A stretch of 64,000 bases of DNA from Lethocerus indicus (taxonomy: Eukaryota; Arthropoda; Insecta; Hemiptera; Belostomatidae), in contig JACDQD010000104.1 in NCBI GenBank assembly GCA_019843655.1, positions 2,046,001-2,110,000 of the forward strand, read 5' to 3'. Below the pieces are notes generated by a model. That model ran no database searches, was not told the DNA's origin, and saw nothing but the letters and a program-made list of their open reading frames with translations. Within the stretch, counting starts at the first letter, position 1. Each line of letters begins with the position of its first letter. Below, one piece after another: positions 40,659 through 54,132 of this stretch. Both the position numbers and the translations under genes were made by a program.

Positions 40659-41536
40659 TAACCAGAATAAATGGACGCTGACTAGATTTGTTGTAATGCT
40701 TTGTCTTTTAATTCCTGTTAAATATTTTAATTGCGAATTATGAGTCGGATACTTCGCGTTTTGAAATTTTCGCACTATTTTTCTCTATTCGCAAGTGCGG
40801 CAGTAGGTGGAATCGAATCGAACGTGTACTGTTCCGACCATTTTAATTCGCGGAGAATCAGCAGAAATAGAATTTCACAATGCAAATGTTATTCCACCTG
40901 CCCGTTAAACCACCAATTATCCAGAACAGTTCAGTTTCCGTTCGGGAAAAGTCTCGTGAACAGAAAAACAAGAAGGTGGAACATTTCTACCACAAATATT
41001 TTACTCAATTACAGTAAAACGAGTAAAATGCAGTGCGCCATAGGTAATCAACATGCAATAGTGACCCCACTGACGTAATCCAAGCTACTAATATCCCACT
41101 GTATTAAATTGTATTCTTAGTATTCTAAATAAATAAACGACGATACTGGGTCGATGAAATTACAGTACCCCTCCCACCCCACAAACCTTTCTTCGCCAAA
41201 ATCATTACCTTCTCCCCGGCGAATCGCCCCTTCAGCAGCGACAGGAGGAATTACTCAACCGGATAATTAATAGCGCGCGATAATAATAGGCCGTTAAAAA
41301 ATAATTCCCCCTCTCGCCTGTCCCGATTTGAAGAACCGGAGCGCAGGCCGTGCCGCTGATAAGCGGAAATTTATGTAATAGCCCACGGGAAACGCGTGGC
41401 ATTAGCCAGCCTCCCCCCAAACAGCGACCACATCAACCGCCCTAATATAGAACTCAAACAAAAGCCTCGGGCACTGAATAAGGCCAGCGATTTTAATGTT
41501 CCCCAGCGTTTTATCGATCAACAAATCAATTAGTAG

Positions 41537-41544
<8 letters not shown>

Positions 41545-41594
<50 letters not shown>
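41545..41594. repeat. (TA)25 microsatellite
   Basis: Fifty bases of pure TA alternation, the longest simple repeat in the window. Pure TA tracts of this length can extrude cruciforms and are usually highly length-variable. Confidence 0.97.
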
Positions 41595-41596
<2 letters not shown>

Positions 41597-42241
41597 TATA
41601 CGTGGTTCAAGAAATTGATTCACGAAAATTTGCTTAATCATTAAATCTATCAGTTCCTGAGTGCACTAATTTATATGGATTCAATCGTCGACACGGTTAG
41701 ACATTTCACATTATTAACGAACTATACTACTGAGGATGGAGGGGAAAGGAAACAGGTCTTTTCGTCCGTTCTGGAACTGCAAACTGAGGTTACCTTCGTC
41801 AACAACTTCGTAATTTGTCTCCGGGTAGAACTGAAAGCACGGATGGATTATCCTGTCTCCGTATCGCCATCTACGTGTGAGAGAAATTACATTCGGGCAA
41901 AAACTCATCCCGAGTGGCCGTTAGATGGTTCAAAGCGGTGATTCGGGCTCGAATAATGCTCGTGTTAATTACGCGGATAGTAGCGATTCGCCTCATCACC
42001 ATCGCCAGTAGTTACTCGGCTGTAACTATGGTTGGGGTCGCCTCCTAGTGTGGAACAGTGATGGAGCCCACGGAGGTTCAACAGGTGTGGCGGCCGGCGG
42101 AGTCTCGGCCCCGGCGTGTGTGAGAGTGTCCCTCTACCTTCAGCAGCAGGTTGCTACAATTAGCCCTACTCTCGAGACCAACCGAACTCCCGCCCCCGCT
42201 ACCCCTAAACATAACGGGCGCTGCCCTTCCTTGGCCGGGTC

Positions 42242-42255
42242 GTTGCTATGGCAAC
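42242..42255. promoter_or_regulatory. X-box-like palindrome (RFX-type site)
   Basis: GTTGCTATGGCAAC fits the RFX-family X-box (GTTNCCATGGNAAC) with one central difference. In animals such sites sit shortly upstream of ciliary genes. No ciliary gene or open frame I recognise lies within the next kilobase on either side, so it may be an isolated or chance match. Confidence 0.4.
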
Positions 42256-43055
42256 ATCAGCTCGCCCACCCCTCCTCCACCAGCAACCCCGCCATCACCA
42301 CCTCCACTGGCTTACCTTTGCTGTGTAACACAATCCCCCCCTCCACCTATCGTATAATATATTATAGATGGCTTATTTTTTTCAAAATTGCTTTTAATAG
42401 GCGCGGGGTTGCTATTTTTTGAGAAATAAATTAATCGCACTGCAAATAATTTTCTCTCGCACTATATTGACCTTGCGCGGTGGAGACCATTCGAGAGTGC
42501 ACCCCTCGAGACATTTAAAAGGTTTAGAATATTAATCTTCCGATGAAATAATTTGCGAAAAATATTTGCTCAAAGGTGGGAGAAAATAATAAAAGGATTA
42601 TTATATTTTCACTAAGTACAACCAGTCTATTCGAAGCGTCAGCATAATTAAATAGTGCGGACAATATATATTCGTATTTATGTAGCGTAAAGGAACACGT
42701 GATAATTTCAATCAAAATTCTTCATCTAGGAAACCAATGAAAAAATGCTGCCAGTTAATGAAATTAGCATCTAGAACAGGGTATTAACTCTTTAGTATAA
42801 TATCATTACAATTTGAACTTTAAATAGAAATATTAATTTCCTAACGATGGGTGAATTTCATACAGATTTTACCCGGATAGTATATCTAGTGGTAGGAAAT
42901 AGTTAATATCTCTTGGTGTCCGTTATGTTCTCATTTTATTCTGTGGTCGTCTCGAGTAGCACCACTACCGTCTACCCATTGAGGCTCCGGTTATTCGAGT
43001 CATCACCGCATTCAGAAATTACTTAACGGATGAAGTATTCAAGTGCACCCGTTCC

Positions 43056-43106
43056 GACAGTGGACCTAGCGGTGGGGTACTCGCCTCTGGGTCTATACCG
43101 CTAGGA
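43056..43106 (+). repeat. Possible tRNA-derived SINE head (A-box only)
   Basis: AGTGGACCTAGCGGT followed by ACTCGCCTCTGG resembles the D-arm and anticodon-arm portion of tRNA-derived SINEs. The expected B-box is not visible downstream. CCTAGCGGT (43065-43073) and ACCGCTAGG (43098-43106) are exact inverted repeats and might alone explain the resemblance. Confidence 0.22.
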
Positions 43107-45073
43107 GTAGAGCGGGGGCAAAAACACAGCTATAATAGTGGCCTAATTAATTAGGGTGAACTATCCGGCTGCATAATTTGTTGGAAAAGGGCCCTTTCTC
43201 GGGCGCCCACTCCTGCTCGAGGGCGGGGTGGGGGGCACCTAAATGGATTCTTGCTACCTCCCTTCCCGCCCCCCGCCACGACAAGTCCGGGTGGGCGGTA
43301 TTGTATTGTAAGTAGACTTCAATGTTAACAAATGGCGTCCAAGATGGCGTATGGTTTTGTCGAGACGAAAGGCGGGCTATAAATCTCATAGGAGGGAACC
43401 TACTTAACCTACATTCTGCGCCGGTGAATGCAGCCGAGCGCTCGAGCGCTGAGAGCGCTATAAGGACGCACTCGAGGTATTACTTACAGCCCTAGAAATA
43501 AAAGTCGATCCCTGCCCTTGGTAAAGGCTAATTTCTGAAATGTATAAAAAAATGGAGACCGGGTTGAATTCACAAGATATAATTCCAACCGATACTTTCT
43601 CATTTAATTAGAAATGACGTTACTAAATTCTAAATTCCCCTATAAAACCGGATATAGCTGTAGCGTCAACGATAAATGAAATTTTATTCTACAGTTAATT
43701 ATCTAATTATATTAGTACATATCGAGAGTAAAAAAATTCCCTTATTCGTTACCCTTTAGCCAATGAAAAGCATAGCCAATTAGCCAAATAAGAAATAATA
43801 TTCAGGCTTTAGACTTATGTCTGTGGCTGGTTCATAAATTATTATGGGATTTTGTTTAGGTAATTTCTAAAAACTCTAATCATATATTTAGTTTCGATAA
43901 TTATGTATTTTTTTATTGCCATGAAACACAAATTAGAAATTCTACTATTTAGTCTAATTTTGTAAATGCCAATAAATCTATTCACTAACAATGGATAATA
44001 TAAGTGTATCCCCTCATTTATTACTACTGGAATGCTCAATAAAAATGAGACTGAGGTTCATGCCAATATAAATATTACGAAATCATACTTTAAATATTTG
44101 GTTTAAGGTTTTAATGTGATCAATCTACCTGGATGCGTCAATTTTCGCCGCAGTGACGCCTAATGCACTGATAATCCTATCACTGCCTATTCTTTTATCA
44201 CTAGGATCACTATTTCCGTCTGTGTGTGTATGACAATGTCGAGTCTGTTGAAGTGAGAGGACGGCGGGATTGGGCCGTGTGCCGGTCGGGTTTCCTCCTT
44301 CCAGTTTGAGGACCTGGGACCATTAAGACTCCCCAAAGGTTGACCCAAAACTTTGCCCAGAAGTCTGAAAGAAATATAAGTTATATTCCTCAATACAGTT
44401 CCCCGCCGAGTCCCAGACGTCAAATCAATAGTTGAGTGCGATACCGCTATTGTGAGACCGGAAAGAAAATACCGGAAGTTACCCAAACCCGCCCTTGCTC
44501 TTTGTACATATTTCAAGTATGTAATTGCAATTTACACACCTACGTGCTTAGTGTGTGATCTTACTCATCACATCTGATGTTTGTTGCATTTCGAGATATT
44601 CATCATAATCAGTATACATGAGGTAATGCATGTGTGCAACATAGGAGTACAATTTTGAATGTCCTGGATGAAAAATGTTGCAATTCTATAAATTTCTATA
44701 AAGTTTCAATAAATCTAAAACACGCACATAGTACATAACACATATAAACATAATTGTTATATTCTGCAGATAAAATATAAGAAACTGTCGACATAGATTC
44801 CTTCTTTATTAATCCGTTTATAAATTAATTTTTTATTTATTCTTTTATTTTCCTTTGTCCCAACATTTTCAGCTCACTATAAACTGCGTATACTTTGTTG
44901 CAGAGTTACTATAATTTAAAAGTGAACGCTTTTCGATTTACTCAGCCGCAGTGTAACGCTGAGCCCACTTTTTGCATTCACTTTATAAAAGGACCACAAA
45001 TTCAGGTCCGACGAAAAACGAATAAGCCGACACCGGTGAAAGGATTTCTTCTTTAGAGGGTGCCACTAAATGC

Positions 45074-45190
45074 AGGTGCTCATCAATCTCGGCCCTACTT
45101 CGTCATTCCCTTTTTTGCCGGCCCTCTAATTAGAGCACCTCCCTTGCCAAAGATGAGAGAGTCGGTCGGGAAACAGAGAAAGGGAATGAC
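45074..45190. repeat. Two interleaved inverted repeats
   Basis: AGGTGCTC (45074-45081) pairs with GAGCACCT (45133-45140). GTCATTCCCTTT (45102-45113) pairs with AAAGGGAATGAC (45179-45190). The order a-b-a'-b' is that of a pseudoknot rather than nested hairpins. The segment also contains the perfect palindrome CTCTAATTAGAG (45124-45135), a TAATTA homeodomain-type core. Confidence 0.8.
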
Positions 45191-48100
45191 TAATATAACG
45201 AGTATAGTTATGTGTTATATTTGATTAGAGACATTTCGTCATGCCTGATTTAGAAAGGAGGGTTCAAAATTTATTAATATGATTTTAAAACGTTTAATGA
45301 AAATAATAATGCAGGCCTCGTTGGCTTCAGACTACAGCTGAATGCTTGGCCATTTATGTCAAACTTGGTAAGCCGAAGAATGATCGATATGAATATAACA
45401 AAAGCGGAAACAACAGAGCAACATACATGCTCGGAGATAGATAGTTGTATTTTTCTCACAGTTTCTGTATATGAATAGGTATAGTGCAAACTACTTTTCT
45501 TTCGTTATGAAAATTCATTAGTAATAAATTTAGATATACCATTGTACAATATTCTGACTACACCCAACATCATTCATATAAAAGCAAAAATTTCATTTTC
45601 GCAAGGATTCATGCTTGTGAAATGGCACTCGAGAGAGAGGAACGGCAGTTATGTCGTCATTAATTAAATGAGGTTAATATTAATGTAAAAATGAATGAAG
45701 TCCTTATGCATAACTATATTTCGGTGGATAGCTGTCTTGGATGTGAGCGAGAAGCATTAATAAATACAATTTGTTTAGTCATTTCAATTCGGGCATTCCG
45801 CGGTATTGTTCTCCATTACACGTCATTAGCAGGCAGTGCACGGAGTGAAAGACCAGCGGCCCGGGGCCTCTGTCGGTTCGCATATTTCACGGCCTAATGG
45901 TTGAACATTAATAAAATTTTATCTCGCGTTTCTGTCCGGCATTTTTCAGTCCGAGCAATATTTCATTCCGCCCTCCAAAAATGTATTTGATTCGCAATTT
46001 TCGAAAATCACCCGGCGCCAACCTCATTTCGAGCCTTCAATTTCCCCACTTTCCAATCCATAGGTTCGATTGCCGACTAATGCGTTCATAACAAAAATAA
46101 TGTCAATAACGCTACTGGTGCGTCTGCAGGAAGGACTCATAAGTACATCTCCATAATAATAAAATTCATTCCGGTCAAAACCGGAAAAATTGGAATAATC
46201 TGTACGGTTACCTCTCTGAAACATTAAATGATTAATTCATGTTGTCACTATGAAAGGTTTATTGAAACCTCTGTTATTATTTTGACCCAGCTAAGTTTAC
46301 TTTTTGATAGTGCTATCCTATTAACGCATCCTATCCTCCTCAATGAATTGTACCCAAAGACGACGGCGATAACCCGATACCGCTCTAACATAGGGGATAA
46401 AACAGCAGGGGTTTTATCATCGATTCAATCAAATCTCAAAGTTACTTTTGAGGTATGTGTAAGTTGTGAACTGGACAAAGTTGGGCCGGTCCTTCCCAAT
46501 CGGGCTGATCGGGATGCAAATGGGCGCGGGGAGTCTGAGTTGGGAGTCTGATCAAGGGAGCCGGCCCCCCTGCATATGTTCAAGGAGTCAATCCAATCGG
46601 CTTAAGTAGAGGCCAATCTGAGGAGCTCGGTGTTGGTCGGGGTCGATCGCAAGGAGGAGAGCCGCAGAAATGTCTCGAACTTGCTCCGATTCCCGGGCTA
46701 AATTCGTTAGCGGCGGGCCGAGGGGCCTCCTTTCGTTTCCTTTCGTAGATTAGTGTGCACTTAGCCAGACCAAGTTTGGCCCGGCTCTTAGGCCACTAAC
46801 TACCGGCTGAGGGCTTTTGATTGGACTGTTTTCCACTCGGAAGGCCCTCGCCCGGGAAAAGCAAAGAGCAAATGGCCAATTTCAAGTTTGTTTCTAATTC
46901 TCATTAAATATACCTGAGGCGGACACTGAGCCTCTGTCCGCCCGGGACAACGAATCTCGACTAAATGTAAAGGAACTTATGTATTTCTTTAAAACTTTTG
47001 TCCCCACTTATATTTTGTTCGAGAGTTTAAAACTGTTTAACACAAATGTTTTACTTCAAATGTGCCAGATGGAGTGCCAATTGGAATTATGTGGACAAGC
47101 CACTGATTAAGCACGCATACACGTACAGCTAGAGGATGCCGACACCTAATTCTTCCTTACTAGATTAATACGGAATTCTTACCACTAATCGGGCAGAAGA
47201 CTGGCGTACCGTACAAAACAATCCTTCCGCAAACACTTCAGGATGGAAAAGGCGAAAAACCGCTTTCATAGTGCTACGTGATACTAGGTGTAGATCTTTC
47301 ACGTGTCTGAAATAAATGCCAATATAAGATCTTATGGAAGGCCAGATTTTTTCGTTTAAATAATGTTCTACGAAGTTATTTACTAGAAAATGCGTTGGAG
47401 TTTATTGGCCGTACTATAAGAATGTTTCAATGCCCGGACTAAGTAAGAGGGATAAAAGGGGAAAGGGGAATCAATGTTCCGAATAATAGTCTTTTCAGCG
47501 GGGCTAAGTATCGATTCTGCCGTCGGTTAGTAGTTGGGCCGGCTTCACCGGGGGAGCCATTCATAAAACCGGCGCTGAGGCCCCCCCGGTCCGCAGGGGT
47601 TGTTCGTAGGTTACACTTTGTGCTCGGACATTAGTTGAGCGAGGGTGGAGCTTCGATAAATTAATTCGCGGGTATACAGTTAGCCGGACTAACTAGGAGT
47701 CATTGCTCCCACAAGTACAGCCCCCCCCGGAGGCGACTAACAACCGGCCTCAAGGATCATAAACTAAGCTCGGCTCCTCTAATTCCGCGATACACGTCGG
47801 CCCAAATCACAAACCTCCCTTAGAAAACTGTGCAGTTTACTTTGGGAGTGTGGATACCGCTTTAGATTTACGGTAGTACCACGTAGACAGAGTCTCCCAA
47901 TGTTTGACTTCCGCGGGTTTCGTGGATTGGACAGAACTATACCAGTACACATTTCCAATTCTTCGCAAAATGTTTACCTTGACGTTTAACTGTGTTTAAA
48001 GTTAATATGGGCAATAAATGTCCAATGGATCCACATGAGCCTAATCAGGAGTGGCCGGATACTATGTAGGAATATAAAACTTGCATCAATTCAATTCGAA

Positions 48101-51100
48101 ATTCTTTATTTAAGATGCAATTCGTCCCGAAAAAATTCATGTATTCGTGTTTTGCTATATTAGATATGTTCGTCCAGAGATCGGTTGAACTAAAATTCGG
48201 AATAATTTGAGTGTCCGCAGCGCACCCATTCGTAACCTCAACAATTATTAAAATCAATATTTTGTCTGTACGCACAAATTGCATTTACGTTATTATTCGA
48301 CATTCCTTATTCAATCTGCACCTACATCATTACTCGTACTTCATGGCCTTCATCAAACAGGTAGGCGTAATACAGCAGGGAGGTCGAGAGGGGTTTCATT
48401 TACAGGTAGCTGTTAAACTGAACTACTTTAGAGCGAAGCAGGTGTTCAATACACTCAGGCGCACGCAATTTAAGGAGGTTAGGTCTAAATCCTTATATCT
48501 CGGCAAACGTCCTTCTGAGCCAGTTCACAGATTATAACTTGTAGTTGTAGTAGAGCGAGACCAGCCGCCCACTCTCCCTCCTTATATCCTTCATGCGGGA
48601 ATAAGCAATACCAAGTTGGACTCAGGCACATGGGGCGGGACAGCGGTGCAACATTAATATGTTACTCCCTTTAATAACCCAAGTTGAAATTGAATTGGGC
48701 TGACTCCAGACATAAATGAATTGAGCCAATTCTCCTCGATTGTAGATCCATTTACTGTTACAAGGAACTATACTGTATTAACATTATGATTTAATTGTTT
48801 TCTGTTATATTCTTTTATGTTTGGTTTGAAATTGGTGACGAGGGCGAAAACGCAAAAACGGTTTCGCGTCAGACAGCATTGGGAAATTGGAGACAGGTAA
48901 TCGCAAGAATGAGAACGAGAATGTGTACTTTAATCTCGAATGCTCCGCGGTAAAATGCAATTGAGATACCCGGGGCTATCGGCCTATCTTCATGTTCGTC
49001 GACACAACCGGTCGAAACTGGCCAATGCAATACAATATTTCGCGATGCAATGAAATTATGGGCGGCGGCGGAAAATGGGGACGGTAGCGATCGGAGCCAC
49101 CTCGTCGGGGCCGGATATCGACCCGGTATCGAATTCAAATATTTATTGGGCATAAAGCCGGCCTTATTGGCGGCGGCGGTCGTGGTAGTGGCGGACGTCG
49201 AGCCGTCGAAAATTAGGCGGTCAACGATAGCGTGTTGGCTAATTGGAAAATCGTTTTTAACCCCGAATCCCCCTCCCTCCACCCACTGGGCACCCTCCTG
49301 GCTCCTATCCACAAAACAAACGTCGGGTTGTGTAATTTTTAAGTGTCGGCCCCTCCCTCTCGCCAACAGCGTCGCTAACAGCTTAATAATACACCATGCC
49401 GGCTAATTAGAACCAGCACGGCGGTGACGAGTCACGCTATACGCCGTTCCACGGACGTTGTTGGCAATCGCTTTCATTACTGTAATATCTTGATTGCGTA
49501 AGATTGCGCTGTATTTATTTTTTATGTTAAAGAATAAATGTTAAACGAAGACGTGAAGTAAATCACGCCCTTTAAGCTCGCGCCGCTGGCCCTCCAAGCC
49601 TCGACCCATAACCTTGATAAGAACTACTTCAATTTCTGATCATCCCGAACCTTCCCTCATCATGCGCGAAGGTTGATGCGTCTTATCACATCACTGTTTG
49701 CGAATAGCATTTGGAACAACCCAACGTAATGAAATCAAATGAAAGGTTTAATTCGATTCTGGGATCGATATTCCCTGGCTTGATGTATTGCTGAACCTGA
49801 GTTTCACCATTTTTAGAAGCAGAAAATTTTAAATACTTCGTTATTTTTTTTCCACCCATTATAATAAAATTCGTCGTTATCATTCGATCACCCAACTTGC
49901 TGATGCGGAGGCGAGGGATTTTCTTTTTCATAAAGTCAGAACCATTTTGGTTCATTTCATTTCACTTTTTCTTTGCTGTGAAACATGACACCTTGAAGAA
50001 GCCAAACAAAGAGCCGTGCTTTGTTCCAGCTTTTAGGAAGAAAAATGTATAGATCCTGTAAATCGGGGTTTACTTATTATTCACCAATTTAACGTTGTTT
50101 GTTATTTTAAATTGAAATTTGTTTCGATTAATATTAATTTTATCATCTATGAAACATCTAAAAACCGACTTCGAAGATAAAATGTCATCAATGGGTCGGA
50201 AAATGTTAACACCGATGGGAAGGGATCTGTGACGAGGAGTCACTATTGAATATCGTTATTGGGACCGAAGCAATTGTAGATACTGAATGAGTTTAATCGT
50301 CCAATCAATCATAATCACCTCGCATTCCGCGGTCCAATTCATGTCGTTCGATTTTCCTCCCGTTATTAATGCGTTTTGAGGACCGATGAATTTAGCGGTG
50401 TCGTTTTCGTTCTGGCGGATCAGGACCGATATTTCAGCTTTTGTCTATTCAATTCTGAATAGACGTCTCGGACAGATCTCGCGCGTGTTGTCAAAATGCA
50501 TCACGATGACAGTTATTTAATATAAGATTTTATTTTCTAAGCCATTTGTCAATCCAAGGCGGACACTGACTTATTCGCGTTTCATACTGAAGCCAATGAA
50601 CATGCCCAATCTCGGTATGAAATGGGATCGACGATAATAAAATGTCACCCCAATTTTCTATCCTATATAATAGATAGATAGTAATGCAAGTTTTAACTTT
50701 TTCTCATTAAATACGTAGTGCTTTAACCGAAAATTCTAATGTACAAATATTGTTCGATAAATTATGGATTTCTTTCAATTTGAAAATATTAACAGAGAGG
50801 TGGCGGCACGACATATCCACAAATATTCATATTCACGTCATTGATTACAAAATAATGCTTTACTCCTGCACAATCTAAAAATTCAGTGACAGGACTAGGA
50901 ATACCGTTCTAGAGTCAGAAGATGTATAAGATATATAAGGAGTTCTCCAACTACTCTGATATATCTATGGGCGTTTTTAGTTTCCTTAGGGTTCGAATCA
51001 AAAGTCGACCTTACTCAAAAAGTATAGGATAATACATGTAACCGTTATAACTGTTGTATCTTGGCTGAGAATCGGAGCCGGAACCGAATTTCAGCGATGG

Positions 51101-53424
51101 CCGCCACACCGGTGGGCCTAGTTGTTGGGAGTTGGTGGGCTTTGTTGCCGGAGGTATTCGGCTCATTAGTGAGTTCCTGCGGCTTTAGCCTTAGCCCACA
51201 CTCTGTTTACCTGGTCGGGGTTTGAGCTTCGCTAACCCGAAGACGCTGAAACCGCGAATTCGGTCTCAAAGAGAAATTCCTTCCGAATTAATTTCGACTC
51301 CTGTTCTCAAGAACGAATTCTGACCTTAGCGACCTGAGAAAATATCCCAAATTTTAACCTTGCGCCAGGCAATTAAGGCACGACAGAACAAAATACAATA
51401 GATAAAGAAAAAACCGAATGAGCCTAAGGTGATTTTTGCGAGAAGATATGCTATTCCTTATATCGTCATTTGTGTTTTTAAAAAAGTAATAACGTTTCAC
51501 ACGTATTTCCCGATAGATACTACACCTACAATTTGAATCACACCCGTTTATATCACAGCAGACCAGCCGGAAAGATAGAATTAATATTGTATTTCATCCT
51601 TAAGAGATCGCCGCCTATCGTTGAGTAAAGGCAATTAATTCTTGTATTTAAGTTAACTGCCGGTAAGAGTTTGATTTTAATTGCCGTTCACTCGGCACGA
51701 ATGGAAAAAGCACGCGACGATGGTTAGCAGTGCACCGGAATTCCTCGCAACAGGTACACAACAGTTTGTTCACGATGGCGGAATTGAATTAATGGAATGA
51801 ACTGCACGAACCTGAACTAACGGGTATACATAACACGCAAAATTAAAACATACTCACTACTAGGGACTTAAATGCCACTCTGTTTACAAATTCTGAAACA
51901 AATGTACTATTTTTCATACCTATAAATTATAAACCAGCACAGTCGTTTACCTTTACGGGCAATTAAAAGGTATGATTATTTTCTTCATAAAAATGATAAA
52001 ATATCAGAAGGGCTCAATAAAACCAGAGAGGAAGGTTAATCTACATACTCAATTAATAAAAATCATCACGTCACATTGAAGCACCAGTCCCATGAAAATA
52101 TTCCGGTACAACAGTAATAGGCTCCTATGGAGACCTGGATTTAGTGTGATATAATGAACTCTGACTTCACCGACAGCCGGCATTCTTTTATTAAACATAT
52201 CAATGGCTTTCTAAATGCGTAACAAGGACAAGATAGCTCTTAATTTACCGCACATAAACTCGTATCAGGATCATAGATCGGGTCCCCCTAAAATTCAGGA
52301 CCTAACGACGGGCCGGTAGATCGTCGGATAAAATTGGAGCACGGCGCTGAGGGGAGCCACCAATTTATGAACGGACTACAGGCTAAAGCAGACATCACCG
52401 GTGACACTTGAAGGGAAAGAGGAGAAGGAGGGGATATAGAAAACACGGTGAAAGGGGAAAGAGGGGGGAAGGAGGAAGCGGAGGAGAGCGGAACAAAAAG
52501 AGATCCCGACATGTTTTACGGTCCCAGTCAGCGGATATGGGGCATGGGACAAAGCTCCCACCGCCCGGCATACCCGCGACGTTCGACCCGACTCGTGTAG
52601 GAATCGAACCGATGAAAATAAAAACCCCGTCCATTGTTTAATTCATAAGGGCGGATCGCGAGTCGCGTCGGGCCCCCAATTAATATTCATTTGATTTAGG
52701 GGCCGAGAAGAAAAGAGCGGACTCTTAGGAATTGAAATGTTGTACGTTTGTATTTCTTTTTTTCGTCCGGTCTTCGGCTACCGTAAATTTACGGTCGGAT
52801 TCAAATACTTGGTCGATATATATTATGGAAAAAGAAGCAGCTGTGCATACCTGTGGCTACTGTCGGCGCTGATGTAGGTCTATCGATGTAAACGGAGACC
52901 GGTTACGGCCTGCCTTCATTTTAATAATACAGTGAGTTAAATATTTGGGGAGATGTAATTTCGGAGTTTAGTGATATGGGAATATCTACTGGAAAACGAT
53001 GAATATTTATTTTGCGATTCATATAAACAATTTATGAATGCTTGGGGGATCGTGGTTTGTCAAACATTGGAAAATGCACAAATGAATAATTGCAAAACAA
53101 TGCTATTGTTATGTATTAGAAAACCCTTATACTCTGTATTCAATGGATTCATAAATATTAAGCCATCCACGTAAAGGTAGATTGAGCGTCGATTGAAAAT
53201 TCTATCAAATCTTTCATAAAGAAGAAGACTTCTTCAAAATGACGTCGGTCTTATTTCTCGGACGAGTCGTTACTCGTTGGGTCTGAGGGATGGCGGTGGG
53301 GGCGAATGTTGGTCGGAAAACAGGTTAACGAGGACAATAACAATTCTTTCCGCTTAAACCCGATGAAATATTAAGCTCACAAAAGTTTAAATATGAACTT
53401 TACAGATATAATTTTCCTTTTAGC
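45191..53424. other. No recognisable gene
   Basis: GC-rich patches at 46480-46900, 47500-47780 and 48850-49400 alternate with AT-rich DNA. In the last patch a 165-codon minus-strand frame overlaps a 118-codon plus-strand frame, and both have low-complexity Ala/Thr or Pro/Ser runs from GCC-type repeats. The palindrome ACCGTAAATTTACGGT lies at 52780-52795. Confidence 0.55.
50443..50464. repeat. 9-bp inverted repeat with 4-nt loop
   Basis: GTCTATTCA and TGAATAGAC form a perfect stem around ATTC. It lies directly after ACCGATATTTCAGC, a 14-mer also found at 13954-13967 within the left arm region of the other hairpin. A shared 14-mer is expected by chance in 64 kb, so relatedness is not established. 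Confidence 0.85.
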
Positions 53425-53490
53425 GCTCACTCTCCCTCGCTCTCTTTCTTCCTCTCTCTCTTCTCTTCCTCTTCTTCCTCTTTCTCTTGT
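53425..53490. repeat. Polypyrimidine tract (CT/CCT-rich)
   Basis: Nearly pure C/T run of about 65 bases with CTCTC, TTCC and CTTCC subrepeats. About 45 bases later an AGG-repeat tract follows on the same strand, so pyrimidine and purine blocks are paired. Confidence 0.85.
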
Positions 53491-53533
53491 AATAAGGTCG
53501 GGCTCTTCCTTTGTGAGGTCCTGAGTAGTAGTA

Positions 53534-53556
53534 GGAGAAGGAGGAGGAGGAGGAGG
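53534..53556. repeat. (AGG)n trinucleotide repeat
   Basis: Short GGA/AGG trinucleotide repeat on the plus strand, the purine partner of the nearby polypyrimidine tract. Confidence 0.88.
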
Positions 53557-54077
53557 TTGTAATCTTGTTTGTAGTTGAGGCAATAACGGCAGACAAGACT
53601 CCTCGTTGGCCGTGGCCCCCGCCCCCGGCCAGGGCTCGGCCTCTGTTCAACTCGTGGTGCCGCCTCCGCTCGACTTTACACTAATTAGGCGGCTGTATTT
53701 ATTGCGTTCAGCCGCCCTAAAACCTCCCCCACACAGTCACATCACCCCCTCACGCACTATTAGTGCCCCAATAATCATTTGAATTAGGGCACAAAACGCC
53801 AGTGGTGATTCTTTCACCAGTTGGCCTATATGTTCCAGAGGTTATAACTTCATAAACCGTTCCTCACTTACTTTCAGTAGCAGTTGCTCGTTAATATATA
53901 TATCATGACGTCCGTTGTTCCCTGTGTACTAGGAGGACAGAAATTCAGTGCACGCGGGATGTAAACTCAATTGCTGTCACTCCGTTCAAACATATATCAA
54001 TATCCGTTTTTACATAATTTTTAGCAAATTCAATTTCGAAAAATGTAGTTTACACTACCGAATCTCTGCTCATCCCA

Positions 54078-54132
54078 CACCTTACCAATTATCATTTCAC
54101 CTTACCAATTATCATTTCACCTTACTAATTAT
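54078..54132. repeat. 20-bp tandem repeat, about 2.6 copies
   Basis: The 20-bp unit CTTACCAATTATCATTTCAC occurs exactly at 54081-54100 and 54101-54120, with a partial third copy at 54121-54132 carrying one C-to-T change. CAC precedes each copy. Confidence 0.96.

Larger units (their letters stand above)
38792..45073. other. No recognisable gene
   Basis: AT-rich DNA with the TA microsatellite at 41545, a GC-rich patch at 42040-42340 that holds the X-box-like site, and the palindrome AGCGCTCGAGCGCT at 43437-43450. An 88-codon frame at 41675-41941 has an ordinary composition but no recognisable domain. Confidence 0.55.

Noticed and set aside
48869..49406. Overlapping long frames on opposite strands
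   Set aside because: Both follow from a CpG/GCC-rich patch poor in stop codons. Neither translation resembles a known protein.
52597..52609. Minus-strand B-box-like GGTTCGATTCC
   Set aside because: Good B-box match, but no A-box or anticodon arm at tRNA spacing and no T-stem pairing.
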